DNA of 64,000 bases from Triticum aestivum (lineage: Eukaryota; Streptophyta; Magnoliopsida; Poales; Poaceae), in contig NC_057814.1 of the NCBI RefSeq assembly GCF_018294505.1, positions 34,815,581 through 34,879,580 on the forward strand. The letters are read 5' to 3'. Each line of letters begins with the position of its first letter. Position 1 is the first letter of the stretch. Below the pieces are notes generated by a model. The model was not told where the DNA came from and searched no databases. It saw nothing but the letters and a program-made list of their open reading frames with translations. Positions 11,601-22,561 of this stretch are shown here, piece after piece. The position numbers were made by a program, and so were the translations under genes.

Positions 11601-14497
11601 TATTATTGGTAGTTACAAAATAAATTCATTGCAACAGGCCGGAGGACGGAATGCAATTCTCCAGGAAGGATTGCCATTCTTGTCAGATATTCCAACAATT
11701 ATTTTTGGTGCTGATGTCAGCCATCCCTCACCAGGAGTGTACTCATCTTCTGTTTCGGCGGTGAGTATCTTAATGTTGGTTACAATGTTCTTTTTGTTTT
11801 ACTGTCACTGCATTTTGAATACAATGTTAAGCGGCATATTTTGGTTCAATACATAAAGCACAACTATCACTATTTAATAAATGCTTGTAGGTTGTTGCAT
11901 CGATGGACTGGCCTGAAGTTGCGACGTATAGATGTGTAATCTCCGCCCAACAGCCAAAGCAGGAGATTATAACAAAACTATTTCAGGTTACTCAAGATTC
12001 AAATGGGTGTGTAAAAACTGATAGCATGATAAAGTAAGGATGCTTTGATCTGCACTTTTGATTTGTCCATTCTGAATCCTCACATGATTGATGTGGAAAC
12101 TGAGGTGTGCCTTTTGTTTATTGTAGGGAGCTTTTGTTGAATTTCTACCAGAAGAATCGTCGTAAGCCTGAACGCATCATTTTCTACAGGTGTGTTTACC
12201 AAAATATGATATTTCTGTTGTCTTGTGCTCTTGGACAAGCCTCTTGACTGGTCGTTGTTGTGCTTAGAGATGGAGTAAGCGAAAGCCAGTTCAGCCCAGT
12301 TCTGCTTCATGAAGTAGATGCTATCCGAAAGGTGACACCTTCAGCCTAATTTGTCTAGTTTTGAATTTATTACCTTGTTGTATTCACAATAATATGTTTC
12401 CCTTTTCAAGGCATGTATCTCTTTGGATGAGCATTATGTTCCACCAATTACGTTTCTGGTTGTCCAAAAAAGACACCAGACAAGGCTCTTTCCTTTGCCG
12501 ACCACCAGGAAACCTGAACCCAAAGGAATCAGGAAACCTGAGCCCAAAGGAATCCTCCCTGGTCAGTGTACTGTTCAGTTTTTATACTTTAGTTTCCCAA
12601 TCTCCACTCAGTGTTGCATCTGGCTTATCTTATTTAAATTTCTTCAGGATGCTGCTTGATTGCTTGTAATTTGATAAAAGTTCTGGTACTCTCTGGATCA
12701 GTGATATTTTCGGTTGGTACAAAAGAATGTAAACTGTGCAAGGGCATAGACTTGAGAATCAAAAATATAGATATAGATGTGAAAATAAAATCGGCCAACG
12801 TAACGGGTGATCTTTGTCATGCTGGGTCAGTTCAGCAATTTTTCCAGCCAAACTAAATTTGGTTGGGGGTTCCAGCGTTCTGCAGTGCATAGCCAAACTG
12901 ATCATAGACAAGGTTACAGGTGAATCAATTTAGCAGAACTGAAACTGAGCTGCATTTATCTTCTTTTGTATTTATCTTCTACTGGTGACCAAATCATGTT
13001 CAACCTTCTTCAAACCATTAATTTCTAAGTTGTTTGCCTTTTTAACCATTTGTGTTCATTTATTTTTCTTCGGCGAAAACATAATGCCTTTGAGATTGCA
13101 GGAACCGTTGTCGACTATGGAATCTGCGACCCTTGTGGGTTTGATTTTTACCTAACTAGCCATGCCTCTGAGGTATATAGTATCTGGTGCCGTTGTATCT
13201 TCATGGTTTTGTTTTATGGATGGATATTTATAAACTATCAAGTGAATATATAATGCCATTTTCAGGGGAGTTGCAGACCCACGCACTACCATGTGCTGTT
13301 CGATGAGAATCGCTTTACCGCTGGTGCCCTCCAGTCCATCACATATAATCTGTGCTACACGTATGCTCACATCTCTATTCATTGAGTTTGTTTAGGTACT
13401 CAACTTGATTCTAACCTTTGTTTAACTCTGACCTTTTCCAAATGCAGTTATGCTCGCTGTACACGTTCTGTATCTATAGGTAAGTTCATTCCTTGCAATG
13501 ATTTCTTCTCTATTTATGTGTGATTAGTAGCTGTAGGCCACATGAGATGGTACCCTACAAGAAAGGCCAAATGGAAATCCCTTATAATGGATTGGGCATG
13601 TAATTTAATGGAAAACTGGACTAAAAATAATGCGCTGAAATAATTGTATTATCTTTCATAGTGCTGCTCAGGTCATTGAAACTCAAATGAGGGTTGACAT
13701 AACCTTTTTGATAACCCAACAATTGGATGCATGCTTATCTATATTGTCAGGTTATGCACATGGGTTTCATGGCATACTATTGGCTTTATGAGCTTCTGTG
13801 ATAATGTTTTTCATGGCACCGATTTGTGGGTTAACAATCTTGTGAGAATATTTGTGGTATGTTTCCTGTTTCCAGTTTTTAGTGTTACGACCTACTTATA
13901 AAATTATTCCTTAGGTGTTACCAGTCAAGAACTACTACTGCAGGGCTAACCAGACACCCTCTGCTAATATGCCAATGATACCTGTGACGGTGGTAGGATT
14001 TTTTCTTAGAAAAGCAAAGGAAAATTAAGTAACAACAAATGATTCGTGTGACTTGAATATTGAACGAAAACTTAATTGGATACATGAGTGTTCTAATTGA
14101 AGCTGATGGACTACCTCGCCATGATTATGGTTGTATGCCTTTGTTACATGAGAATGATATGGGGCGAAAGCTTGCCCCAACCCTCACAAACAAGTGTGTT
14201 AGGTTTAAATTTAGGACTGGATGGCATATACGTCTGCCTAGTGTCTCATAAAACCTACTACTAGTGTAACACATGATTTTGAAACTTGAAAGCAGCTTCA
14301 TTCATACTTATAATTATCACTGTGCAGTTCCGCCGGTGTACTACGCGCATCTTGCTGCGTCACGGGGGCGGAGCTACCAGGGCAATTTTGGTGATGGTTC
14401 AAGCATAAGGGAAACAACACCAGGTGACGAACTACCTGAGTTCCTACAAGTCCCAAAGATCCACGAGAATGTGTCGGAGGTCATGTTTTACTGCTGA
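5691..14497 (+). CDS. AGO: Argonaute protein, 23 exons, 854 aa
   Basis: Exons: 5691-5698, 6056-6176, 6254-6447, 6539-6682, 7007-7140, 7848-7957, 8062-8168, 8279-8417, 8484-8600, 10190-10291, 10370-10432, 10614-10733, 11183-11351, 11428-11552, 11638-11760, 11891-12033, 12127-12189, 12268-12331, 12411-12561, 13102-13172, 13266-13360, 13448-13479, 14328-14497. All junctions are GT-AG and the phases agree, giving 2565 nt. Domains in order are ArgoN (about 5-155), linker 1 (156-200), PAZ (about 200-340), linker 2/MID (about 340-520) and PIWI (about 520-835), ending MFYC. The slicer tetrad is kept: D577 (ADVSHP), E617 (KQEI), D662 (YRDGVS), H763 (THYHV). The protein should bind small RNAs and cut complementary RNA. 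It lacks the Gln/Gly-rich N-terminal extension of AGO1. Sequence style points to the AGO1/MEL1 side of the family; the exact orthologue is not resolved. The first 8-nt exon is the least certain part. Confidence 0.9.
7363..7638 (-). pseudogene. Copia-type reverse transcriptase fragment in AGO intron 5
   Basis: The antisense strand of intron 5 (7141-7847) holds an open 91-codon stretch. It has the copia reverse-transcriptase landmarks WHEAM near its start and [11 protein letters not shown] followed by [11 protein letters not shown], which correspond to the 'LVAKGY.Q..GIDY...F.PV' region. The usual tyrosine/aspartate residues after GI are changed and no LTRs or integrase are visible, so it is a decayed fragment left inside the intron. 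Confidence 0.55.
9726..9803. mobile_element. Stowaway-type MITE remnant in AGO intron 9
   Basis: Inverted ends read CTCCGT...CTCAAAATAAG at the left and CTTATTTTGGGACGGAGG at the right. Such ends are characteristic of Stowaway (Tc1/mariner-type) MITEs of grasses. The left end carries an extra partial copy of the terminal motif (ctcctccgtgactccgtc), so the element is rearranged. It lies within the 1.6-kb intron 8601-10189 and does not touch splice sites. Confidence 0.7.
12507..12554 (+). repeat. In-frame 24-bp tandem duplication in AGO exon 19
   Basis: Two adjacent 24-bp copies (12507-12530 and 12531-12554) differ at one base. Each encodes RKPEPKGI. They lie in the PIWI domain between the conserved QKRH..RLF segment and the ILPGTVVD segment, a loop whose length varies among Argonautes. 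The duplication keeps the frame. Confidence 0.9.
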
Positions 14498-16017
14498 ATT
14501 CGAGGTGGTGGGCTGAACTATTATCGTCTTTGCTCTGAAACTTGGCCCCCTGGGTCACCTTTTGTGTATTCAGAGTTGTGACTTGTGAGGCTGATAGCAC
14601 TGGCTCAAAATTTCGCTAACGTTGGCTTAAAAGTTTTGGATACGAAGATTCAGATGTCACCGGTTGTGCATGTACCTGTCAGATATCATGGATATGTATG
14701 GTGCTTAGCATTCAGTTTTTGTGGTTGTCTCTAGAGTGCTTTGTTCTTCTAAATGGAACTAATTCTATTGAGTAAAATTTCTTTCCTTTTTCATCTACAT
14801 CCATATTGGAGGATTACACGTGTGAACTTCCTTGACCGGCGGCAACTAACATGTACTCTTACAATTGTAAAATCTTCATTCATTATGTACAAAAGCTTTG
14901 GTTGTTCTCATGTTTGATGACTGATCTCTTCAAGTGTGAGTTTAGCTGGTGGAATCTGTCATAGGACTTGATGGCAACAACTACATTAAACAACCAAGGT
15001 GAAAGGACTTCTGTTGTTGCACTTGTGTGAAAAGGATTGAAAGAGACAATTTTGAATTTTGAATTTTCACAACACAAAAATCAAATGTTCTTTAATATTC
15101 ATCTTTAGATATTTCAATCATGATAAAAAAATCCAGCACTTACAATTCAATTACATTTTTTTTCATCTTTTTTGAATTTGTCAGTTTTGAAGAATTTTAG
15201 ATTAACAACATTCAAAATTGAGGACTTAAACTGTAATGTTTGAAAGTAGGAATTTTGAGTTCCATGATGTTAGCCTTTTAGTTAACGAATTTAAATTTAG
15301 CTTTTCCCTTGTGAAATTTGGAGAAATATATTAATGTTAATTTTCAGCATGTAAAACCTCATTGTCCCAAGTACATAGATCAAAATTATGTAATAGAAAA
15401 ACTGTTGGCATATGCTAAAATTTCAAAATAAATAAATAAAGATAACAGACACGCACTATTTCATTGGCCATGCTTTCTTTCCACACAATGGATCGCCAGT
15501 AATGAGAAAAATTGGATTGAATTTTCAACCAACCATATACTAGAAAATAAGAGCGGTACATATAGTTCCATAAGATATGAATGATTCTCTGGTTCAACAA
15601 CTGTAACACCGTGTCATTCCCTTTTCAAACACACATGGCAAATTGACAGGATGAAACCTTGAAATTTATCGCCATTCATCTCATCTTGTAGTGCAGTATT
15701 GACCAAGTGCGCAAAATACTGGCTTTTACACATCTCTAAGAACAGGCAAAAAAAAGGGCTTGTAATTTCAGTCCAGGAATGACAGGGTTCAGTCAAAAAA
15801 CTCAACGTGAAGGTGTCGAAAGCCACCTATGTGCTATGGGTAACAGCGAACAGGTAGTCCATACTCCGTAGAGTAATATACCACATTAGTGTAATACTAG
15901 TTTCAGAAGAAATTCTCTCTCAAGAAAAGTTTCAGAAGGAACTGCATGATGAAACTGTCTAATTGCCTCAGATTGTCTTTTACTTTTGAAAATAAGGTCG
16001 AGATCTCTGCCTTATAT
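14498..16017. other. AGO 3' flank and AT-rich intergenic DNA
   Basis: The first few hundred bases after the AGO stop should be its 3' UTR; no clear AATAAA is seen close by. The remainder (about 14800-15900) is AT-rich with no coding signal or transposon ends that I can recognise. Confidence 0.5.
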
Positions 16018-17905
16018 TCTTTTTTTTTGAGAGTACGCCAATGGCGTACTCTTAGCTTTATAGAAGGCAGAAAAGTATTTACAAGAGGTTACAAGGGGTC
16101 GGCACCACACATCGATGCACTACACCCACTCCACTCCCACTCTCTAAGCCGATTACTCACAAAACGTAGACACTCCCGAGCCTCCTGCCAATTCCCACAA
16201 CTTCAACTCTTGAAAGATGATTTCCATAGTACCCCGAGCATCCCTCACATCATTCGTATTTCTGAATACTCGTGCATTCCGCTGCTTCCAAAGTGTCCAA
16301 CAGATCATCATGACGAAGGAGTCAAAACCTTTCCTGTTAGCTTTGGTAATCCGCTTCCTTCTCGTCTCCCACCACTCTTCCAGCCTGGACTGCACCGAGG
16401 GTAAGAGTGCCAGCTCCACCCCAACTTTAGCAAAGCATAGATACCACACGTGCCTCGCGAACACGCATTGCAGCAGCAAGTGATCCACCGTATCTTCCTC
16501 TTGGTCGCAAAAATAGCACGGTGAGGTTTCCTCCTGCAGGCCATGTCTGAGTCTTCTATCCGAAGTCCAGACTCGGTACTGAACTGCCAACCACATAAAT
16601 ATCTTGCAAGATAGCGGAGCCCAACTCTTCCATATGCCTCTATACGACTGGAACCAGATCCCTCCCTCACAGAACATTTTGTATGCCGAGGCTGCTGTGT
16701 ATTTTCTGTCCACACACCACTCCCAAACAGCCATATCCTCCTGATCCGGGATTGGATGTACCTCAATCAGCACTTCCCATAGCCGGATGAATTGTGCCAA
16801 TTCATCTGTGGACATCTCACCTGTGATATCCATAGTCCAAGCATGGGATAGCAAACCCTCCTGCACCACTCTTCTGTTCCTCACTTGGGTCTTGACTTTG
16901 AGCACGATCAAGGGTGCCACCTCCGCAATGCATGCACCGTTGATCCATCTGTCCTTCCAGAACAGAATCTGAGCTCCATCTCCTAGCTTCCACTTGACTA
17001 AACTGTTGAACGCCTGCTGTACATTTCGATCTGGCGTCAAGTTGAGTCCCTGCCACGGCCGTGAGCTATCTGTTCTTCTTAACCATTCCCACCGCAAGAG
17101 AAGCGCAAGGCCGTGTTTGCCCAAGTCCATCACTCCTAGTCCTCCAAGGTATTTTGGTTTGCATACTCTCTGCCAAGATACCACACACTTGCCTGCGCTG
17201 ACTTCCTCCGAGCCCGCCCAGAAGATGGCTCTGCAACCCTTGTCTACCTTGTCCAATGCCCACTTAGGTGCTTCCGAAACAATCAGGTGGTGTGTGGGTC
17301 TTGCACGCATCACTTGGTTGACCAGTATGAGCCTGCCCGGTCTAGTGATCATTCCCCTTTGCCAGCCCGGCAAAATTTTGATTGCAGCGTCCACCATCGG
17401 TTGTCATTCAGACCTCTTTAGTTGCTTGATACTCAGCTGCAAACCCAAGTATTTGCACGGAACCGGTCAATCTTCCAGGGCATTGCACTTCTTACTAGTT
17501 CTTCATCTCCCTCCTCGGCCCTGATCAGAATGGCCGAGGATTTTGCAAAGTTGATTTTGAGTCCAGAAGCTTCACCAAAGATCTGCAGGACCTCCTCCAC
17601 CAATCTAATGTCTGTCCTTGAGGGTTTGATAAACATCACCACATCGTCCGCATAAAGAGATAGACGTTGCAATGGGCTGCAGCAGTTCATCTTACTTAGG
17701 ACTTGAGAGTCATGAGCCTTCACCACAATCGCTGTCAAAACATCCATCGCAATAACGAACAACATTGGGGAGAGGGATTCCCCTTGCCGCAGCCCACACG
17801 CATGCATGAACTTCTCTCCCGCACACCCGTTGATCACCACTCTCGAGCTCGCCGAAGAGAGCAAGATCGCCAGCCATGAGAGGCAAAAAGGCCTAGTGTT
17901 ACAGA
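16018..17905 (-). mobile_element. 5'-truncated LINE (non-LTR retrotransposon)
   Basis: The minus-strand 3' end is marked by an oligo-T run on the plus strand (from 16020), as expected of the poly-A tail of a LINE. Upstream on the minus strand are the reverse transcriptase (LYADDVVMF, plus positions about 17640-17666), the thumb/connection and the C-terminal zf-RVT region. The 5' part (endonuclease and finger domains) is missing, so the copy is truncated near 17880-17905. It abuts the 3' part of a second, older LINE. Confidence 0.85.
16153..17900 (-). pseudogene. LINE reverse transcriptase, frameshifted, C-terminal half
   Basis: There are two minus-strand open pieces. 17433 to about 17900 encodes part of the reverse transcriptase, with LRQGESLSP and the catalytic YADD. 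16153-17397 encodes the rest, with PGRLILVNQV, the connection region and a zf-RVT module with CYFCDQEEDTVDHLLLQC. They are out of frame with each other near 17400-17430, where the usual 'YLGLPL' segment reads NTWVCS and stops. The product would have copied its own RNA; the truncation and the frameshift make it inactive. Confidence 0.85.
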
Positions 17906-20330
17906 GACCGCATGGACCAAACAGTCCAGCAAACTGGGGACAGAACAGAAACGAAGACAACGGCAACAAATGAACGAAGGAAGAAAGAAGAAAGAAACCG
18001 AAGGAATAAGGCAAACATAGGCAACTGTGTGGCGCCCAAATTTTCTGCCCGTAGAAGAAGTGCTTCAGAGTCAGCTTCTCTTCGGAACAGCATGTCCATG
18101 CAGAGAAATGCTGACTGTTGAAAACCATTTCATTAGGGCTGTGCCACAGTTCAGCAGCACAGGCCGCGGAGACGAGCGGCCATGCTTGGAGGTGTTGGCC
18201 CTGGACGAATTGCAGTAGAGATGTGGCTCGTGCAGCTGGCTGCTGAAGATTCAAATGCTGACAAATTTTGTTGCATCAATCTGCACCTCAACGTAATATG
18301 CTCAATGGATTCAACACCTGGACAAATATTGCACCCTGCATCTTCGCACCAACCCTTTCCTCATCATATTATGGGATGCCAAGTGAAAGTAGCAGCTTCA
18401 GTATATACTCTTCTGAAAGTTAGCATCTGATAAAAGTACTTTGTAGTTACTGAACTACCAGCATCGCAGCCTTCAATCACAAGAAATTTTTTCAGAATCT
18501 GCAGCAATTCGGAGAAGCTGTAGCCTGTAGCAGATCGGGTAGGTCTCAGTTTAGGCTCCCAGCCGCTGGAAGTGACCTGTGATTTAACCCGGCAGTACTG
18601 ATCTTGCGCATACGTGAAGAGCACAGGGAAAATCAGGTATGGTACACTTAGCGCCTGTTCGGCAGCTCTCCGCGGAGCGGAGCGCGCGGAGCGGCGTTTT
18701 ATCAGCTCCGCAAATTAAAACTGGATTGCCACTCCGCTCCGGCGCGGAGCCGCGGAGCGGAGGGAATCCGAACGCGCCCTTAGTCGCATCTTGTACCAGC
18801 GGGAGTACTGACTTGAAGGTTGCCCAGATGGCCGTGTCATTTCTATGCTTCAAAGGACTGAACAGACAGGTCCCACAGACAGACAAGAACCAATTATGCC
18901 ACGGGATAGTGTTGCCATGGAGGAGCATGTTGGCAAATTGCAGAGGACAGCGGTGCTATGAGCAAGCAGATCTCGGAATCCTAATTCCCCAGATTCTTTA
19001 GGTGTGATGACGTGTATTCCCAAGTGATCACACTGTCGGCGGTGAGTTTTCTTCTTGTTCTACCAGAGAAAGGAGCGTCTTAATTTGTTGACCTTGCTGA
19101 TGTTTTCTTCCGTAGTAACTCGGGATCGCTGAAAGAGTGCATTGATCATCATGGCATCATCCATCCAGCTAGTCTCTTATCAATCTTCTGTATCACTGGT
19201 TGGAGAAGATGCTGCGGAGTCTTGCTTATAGAGTGGGAGCCCAGGATAAGTGCAAGGCAGTGAGCTGATGGGGCACTCTAAAATACTTGCAATTTCAGCA
19301 GCCTCCTCACTGTTGATATGAATAATAAGGCGCTCTTATGACAATTAATACTGAGACCAGAAAAGTCCAAGAAGGCCTGCAGGATTTGCTTAAACCTTCT
19401 AGCCTGATCAACCGAACCGTGTGGCAGTAGGACTGTGTCATCAGCTTACTGTGTAAACTGAGAGTGGGCCATTGCCGCTAGCCCGTTACTGCTATGGAAC
19501 GGGTGCCTGAGGTAGTCATCCCAGAAGGCCTTAGCACACATCCTCTGAAGGACACTGCCGGCCAGAATAAAAAAGGTAGGGCCACAGGGAGTCACGCTGT
19601 CTAACCCCTCCAGGAAGGAAATGGGTTCACCTGCCATACCGCTGACAAGGACCTGACACTGAACCCATCTGATCCAATCCGTAAGGAAATTCCGGTGCTG
19701 CATAGCTGAAAGAGGCAATCCCAAAGCACCGTGTCAAACGCCTTTTGAAAGTCCAGTTTTAGCAGTCATTGGTTTCCTCTTTATTTGCAGACTGCACTAA
19801 TTCAGAAGCCAAAACAAAGTTCTCAACAATTGAGCACCCCTTATAAACCATGATTGAATCATATCAACGAGGACCCAAATCAGAAGCTGGAGTCTGTTTG
19901 TCATGACTTCTGTTTCATCAGGCTGTGCACTAAAGAAATCGGTCCATAGTCTCCAGTCTCACGGAACATTCAATCTTTGGTGTGAAAACAATGAAGGATC
20001 TGTTGACGCCTCTTAGGTTGAACTTGTTTGCATGGAACTCCCTAAAGAGGGGATATCAGATCCTCTTTCATTAACATTAGCTTGTTTTTGAAGAATTCAT
20101 ATGTAAATCCATCCGGACCTGAGCGCTTTTAACAATCTCCTTCCAAGAGAATGTATCGGATAGACCACCGAGACTGACACAGGTGACTGACATTTACTGT
20201 TGGTAGTCGGTGCGGGGGAGAGCCCGACAGGTTCCCGAGACAGTGGCAATTTGTAACTTTTGCTAAATATGAAAGCGCTTGATGCATTATGTACCAGCAA
20301 CCTCATTTATTTCTCCTCGCTTGGCAATTT
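17906..20330 (-). pseudogene. Second, older LINE remnant with reverse transcriptase traces
   Basis: Minus-strand fragments in changing frames show reverse-transcriptase landmarks in the right order: PISLVHS (near 19960), KLDFQKAFDTV (near 19740), ADDTVLLPHGS (near 19420), FSGLSIN...KS (near 19340) and, further 3', a zf-RVT trace CPGVESIEHI (near 18330). Many stops and indels are present. The element is much more decayed than the neighbouring LINE and is interrupted by a small MITE at 18651-18779. The boundaries are approximate. Confidence 0.7.
18651..18779. mobile_element. GC-rich Tourist-like MITE, 129 bp
   Basis: It is flanked by TTA at 18648-18650 and 18780-18782. The ends are imperfect inverted repeats, GCGCCTGTTCGG at the left and CCGAACGCGCCC at the right, of the GGGCCTGTTYGG type seen in Tourist (PIF/Harbinger) MITEs. 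Inside, several CGGAGCGG/CCGCTCCG words make it strongly self-complementary. It sits within the older LINE remnant. Confidence 0.65.
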
Positions 20331-22561
20331 ACAGCAACATAGAAGAACGTTGAGTTCTCGTCACCAAGACTGCACCAGTTAACTTTTCCACGTCTCCTCC
20401 ATATAGAAAATTTCCAGGAGAGTAGTTGCATAATCTTTTCCAAGACATGTCTCTGAAGAACTCAAGATTTTTCAGTGGCCTATGTCCTTCCAAGGCATCA
20501 AGAAATGCAACGATTGTCTAATTTATCCTCTCAAGAGAATAAAATCCCCTGGACCACTTCTTCGCACTCATCATCTTTCAGGAATACTCATTCTTTCAGC
20601 TTACAGTATCTAATTGCCTGCACCAAGAAAAATGTAGATGCTCATAAGTATCTGAAAGAATTTGACCACAGTTCAAGTTCAAAGAAAAGGCATCAAAATG
20701 ATCTTGAGTAGCTGGAGACCACAAGAGGAAGATTTTTTCATGAGCACAAACCTAGTTCTATCAGTCCACATACCAGCTAACTGCAGAGATATTTGGCCGT
20801 TCATCTAACTCAGCCACAAAAATGAATGTGTGCCCTGAGCAGGGAATGCACGGACAGAAGAAATATGCATTTAACAAGTTGAACACAATGTGATTATATG
20901 ATTCTCAGTGGGGCTGTCTTATGCTAGTGCATTCTGCACCGGAATCCAATCCAGAATTCAGTCTGGTTCCATAAATCTGGGGCTCTGGGGAATCCAAGTA
21001 CAGGGACACCGCGACTTGTAATGGATTCAAATGAGCATCGAGATGGTAAACAAACATTGCTATGCCAAAAACCATCAGGATCAAGAGCACAAAGGATAAA
21101 AAAATCGAGATTTGCTGCTACATTAAGACTTACTATTGCAAACTCATACTGTAAGTACTGCATTTTTGCTGCTGGCTGCAAATGGTTGCTTATAGAAAGT
21201 TCAACAGATATCACACATAATGAATTTGCTAAAATGCCATGGGCTAGCTTATGCTGCGGTACCTAATTCAGTAATGGACCCATACATAAGTAAATGGTCA
21301 GACTACATGCATATTAGCTATTTACTGAAGCAGGGACTCAAATAAGTGGAAATAAAGTCTCGCTTAATTGAAGAGCAGCAAATGATTTGTCTACAAGAGA
21401 AAAAAGAAACTTCAGCTATATGAAAGAAGCTAGATAGGCCTCATCTATAACATCCAATTTTCCTTTTCAATATGAAGATTAGTCTTACTTCTGTGCCTGT
21501 GTACATGATGCTCTGTAAACAATAAAATTGATATTCAATCGTAGAAAACCCATTTTCTCTTGAAAAGAGTATGCCAATAAACTGATCACATGCACATAAT
21601 CAGTCTGATCAACTGAGACATAACTAACCGGACTAAATTAACATAGGTCAAGGGTGTTTACATGATAAAGGAAGAAGTCCGTTAAAAATGAACTTCAAAT
21701 TCTCATCATTCTTAGATTTCCGATGACCAGAAAAAAGTTTTCAATAAACACAAGACCAGTTGTCAGCACAAAGCACACGCATATACAGTATAGAAGAAAT
21801 CAAATTCGAAGTTACACGCCAACAACTTGAAGTTTCATGATGGCCAACTGGCCACACTGGTGGAGCATGCAACAGTATGTGTTAACTCCGCTAGTGTAAC
21901 ATAGGCAACAGACAACAAAACACCACCAAAACTTTTTTATCTTCAGTACTTCAGAAGGGATTGAAAACACAACCTTCCGGTTTATCAATATGATGTTTGA
22001 CAATCATCAAGACCAACCAACAACATAAAAGCAGAGGTAGTTGCTGTTTCCATTTTTCTCCTAATATAGCACCAGATGACGATGACACTAGAAATGGTGT
22101 CAGGGCACACAAAATGAGATAGTAGGACGCAACAGACAGTATTAACAGCAGGCACATATGTTTTAGAAAATTCAAAAAATACACAAACAAAAGAAGTATA
22201 GGTTGACCGAAAAATGGTGATCTGAACTGCAGCAGCTTTCACTACGCCTCCAGGCAGGCACAAGTTCAATTCTGCTCGTACCCATCACAACTAAAAGGGA
22301 AACACCATAATAAAAGTATCATAACTTCCCAATGTTCGTGTGAAGCAACACATGCAACCGTAAATTAAGTACACACAGAGCCACAGATACAAAATTTACC
22401 AAGACAGAGCCACACTCAGGCAGCTGCGCACACATGCATAGGCGACAAACCAACAAAGCAAGGGCAGGCAGCTGCACACACATGCATAGGCGACAAATCA
22501 ACAAAGCAAGGGCTCCAAGAATTACCGATGGCCTGGAACTCAGCTGCTTTTCATGGTAGTA
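20331..22561. other. Intergenic DNA with a 48-bp direct repeat
   Basis: No gene with credible codon use or splice structure was found. The only structured part is a pair of 48-bp direct repeats (22419-22466 and 22467-22512) containing GCACACATGCATAGGCGACA. The segment nearest 22562 is probably the 3' UTR of the minus-strand gene that ends there. Confidence 0.5.

Noticed and set aside
16153..17397. 414-codon minus-strand frame as a host gene
   Set aside because: The connection and zf-RVT sequence identify it as the C-terminal half of a LINE protein. It is listed as part of that element.
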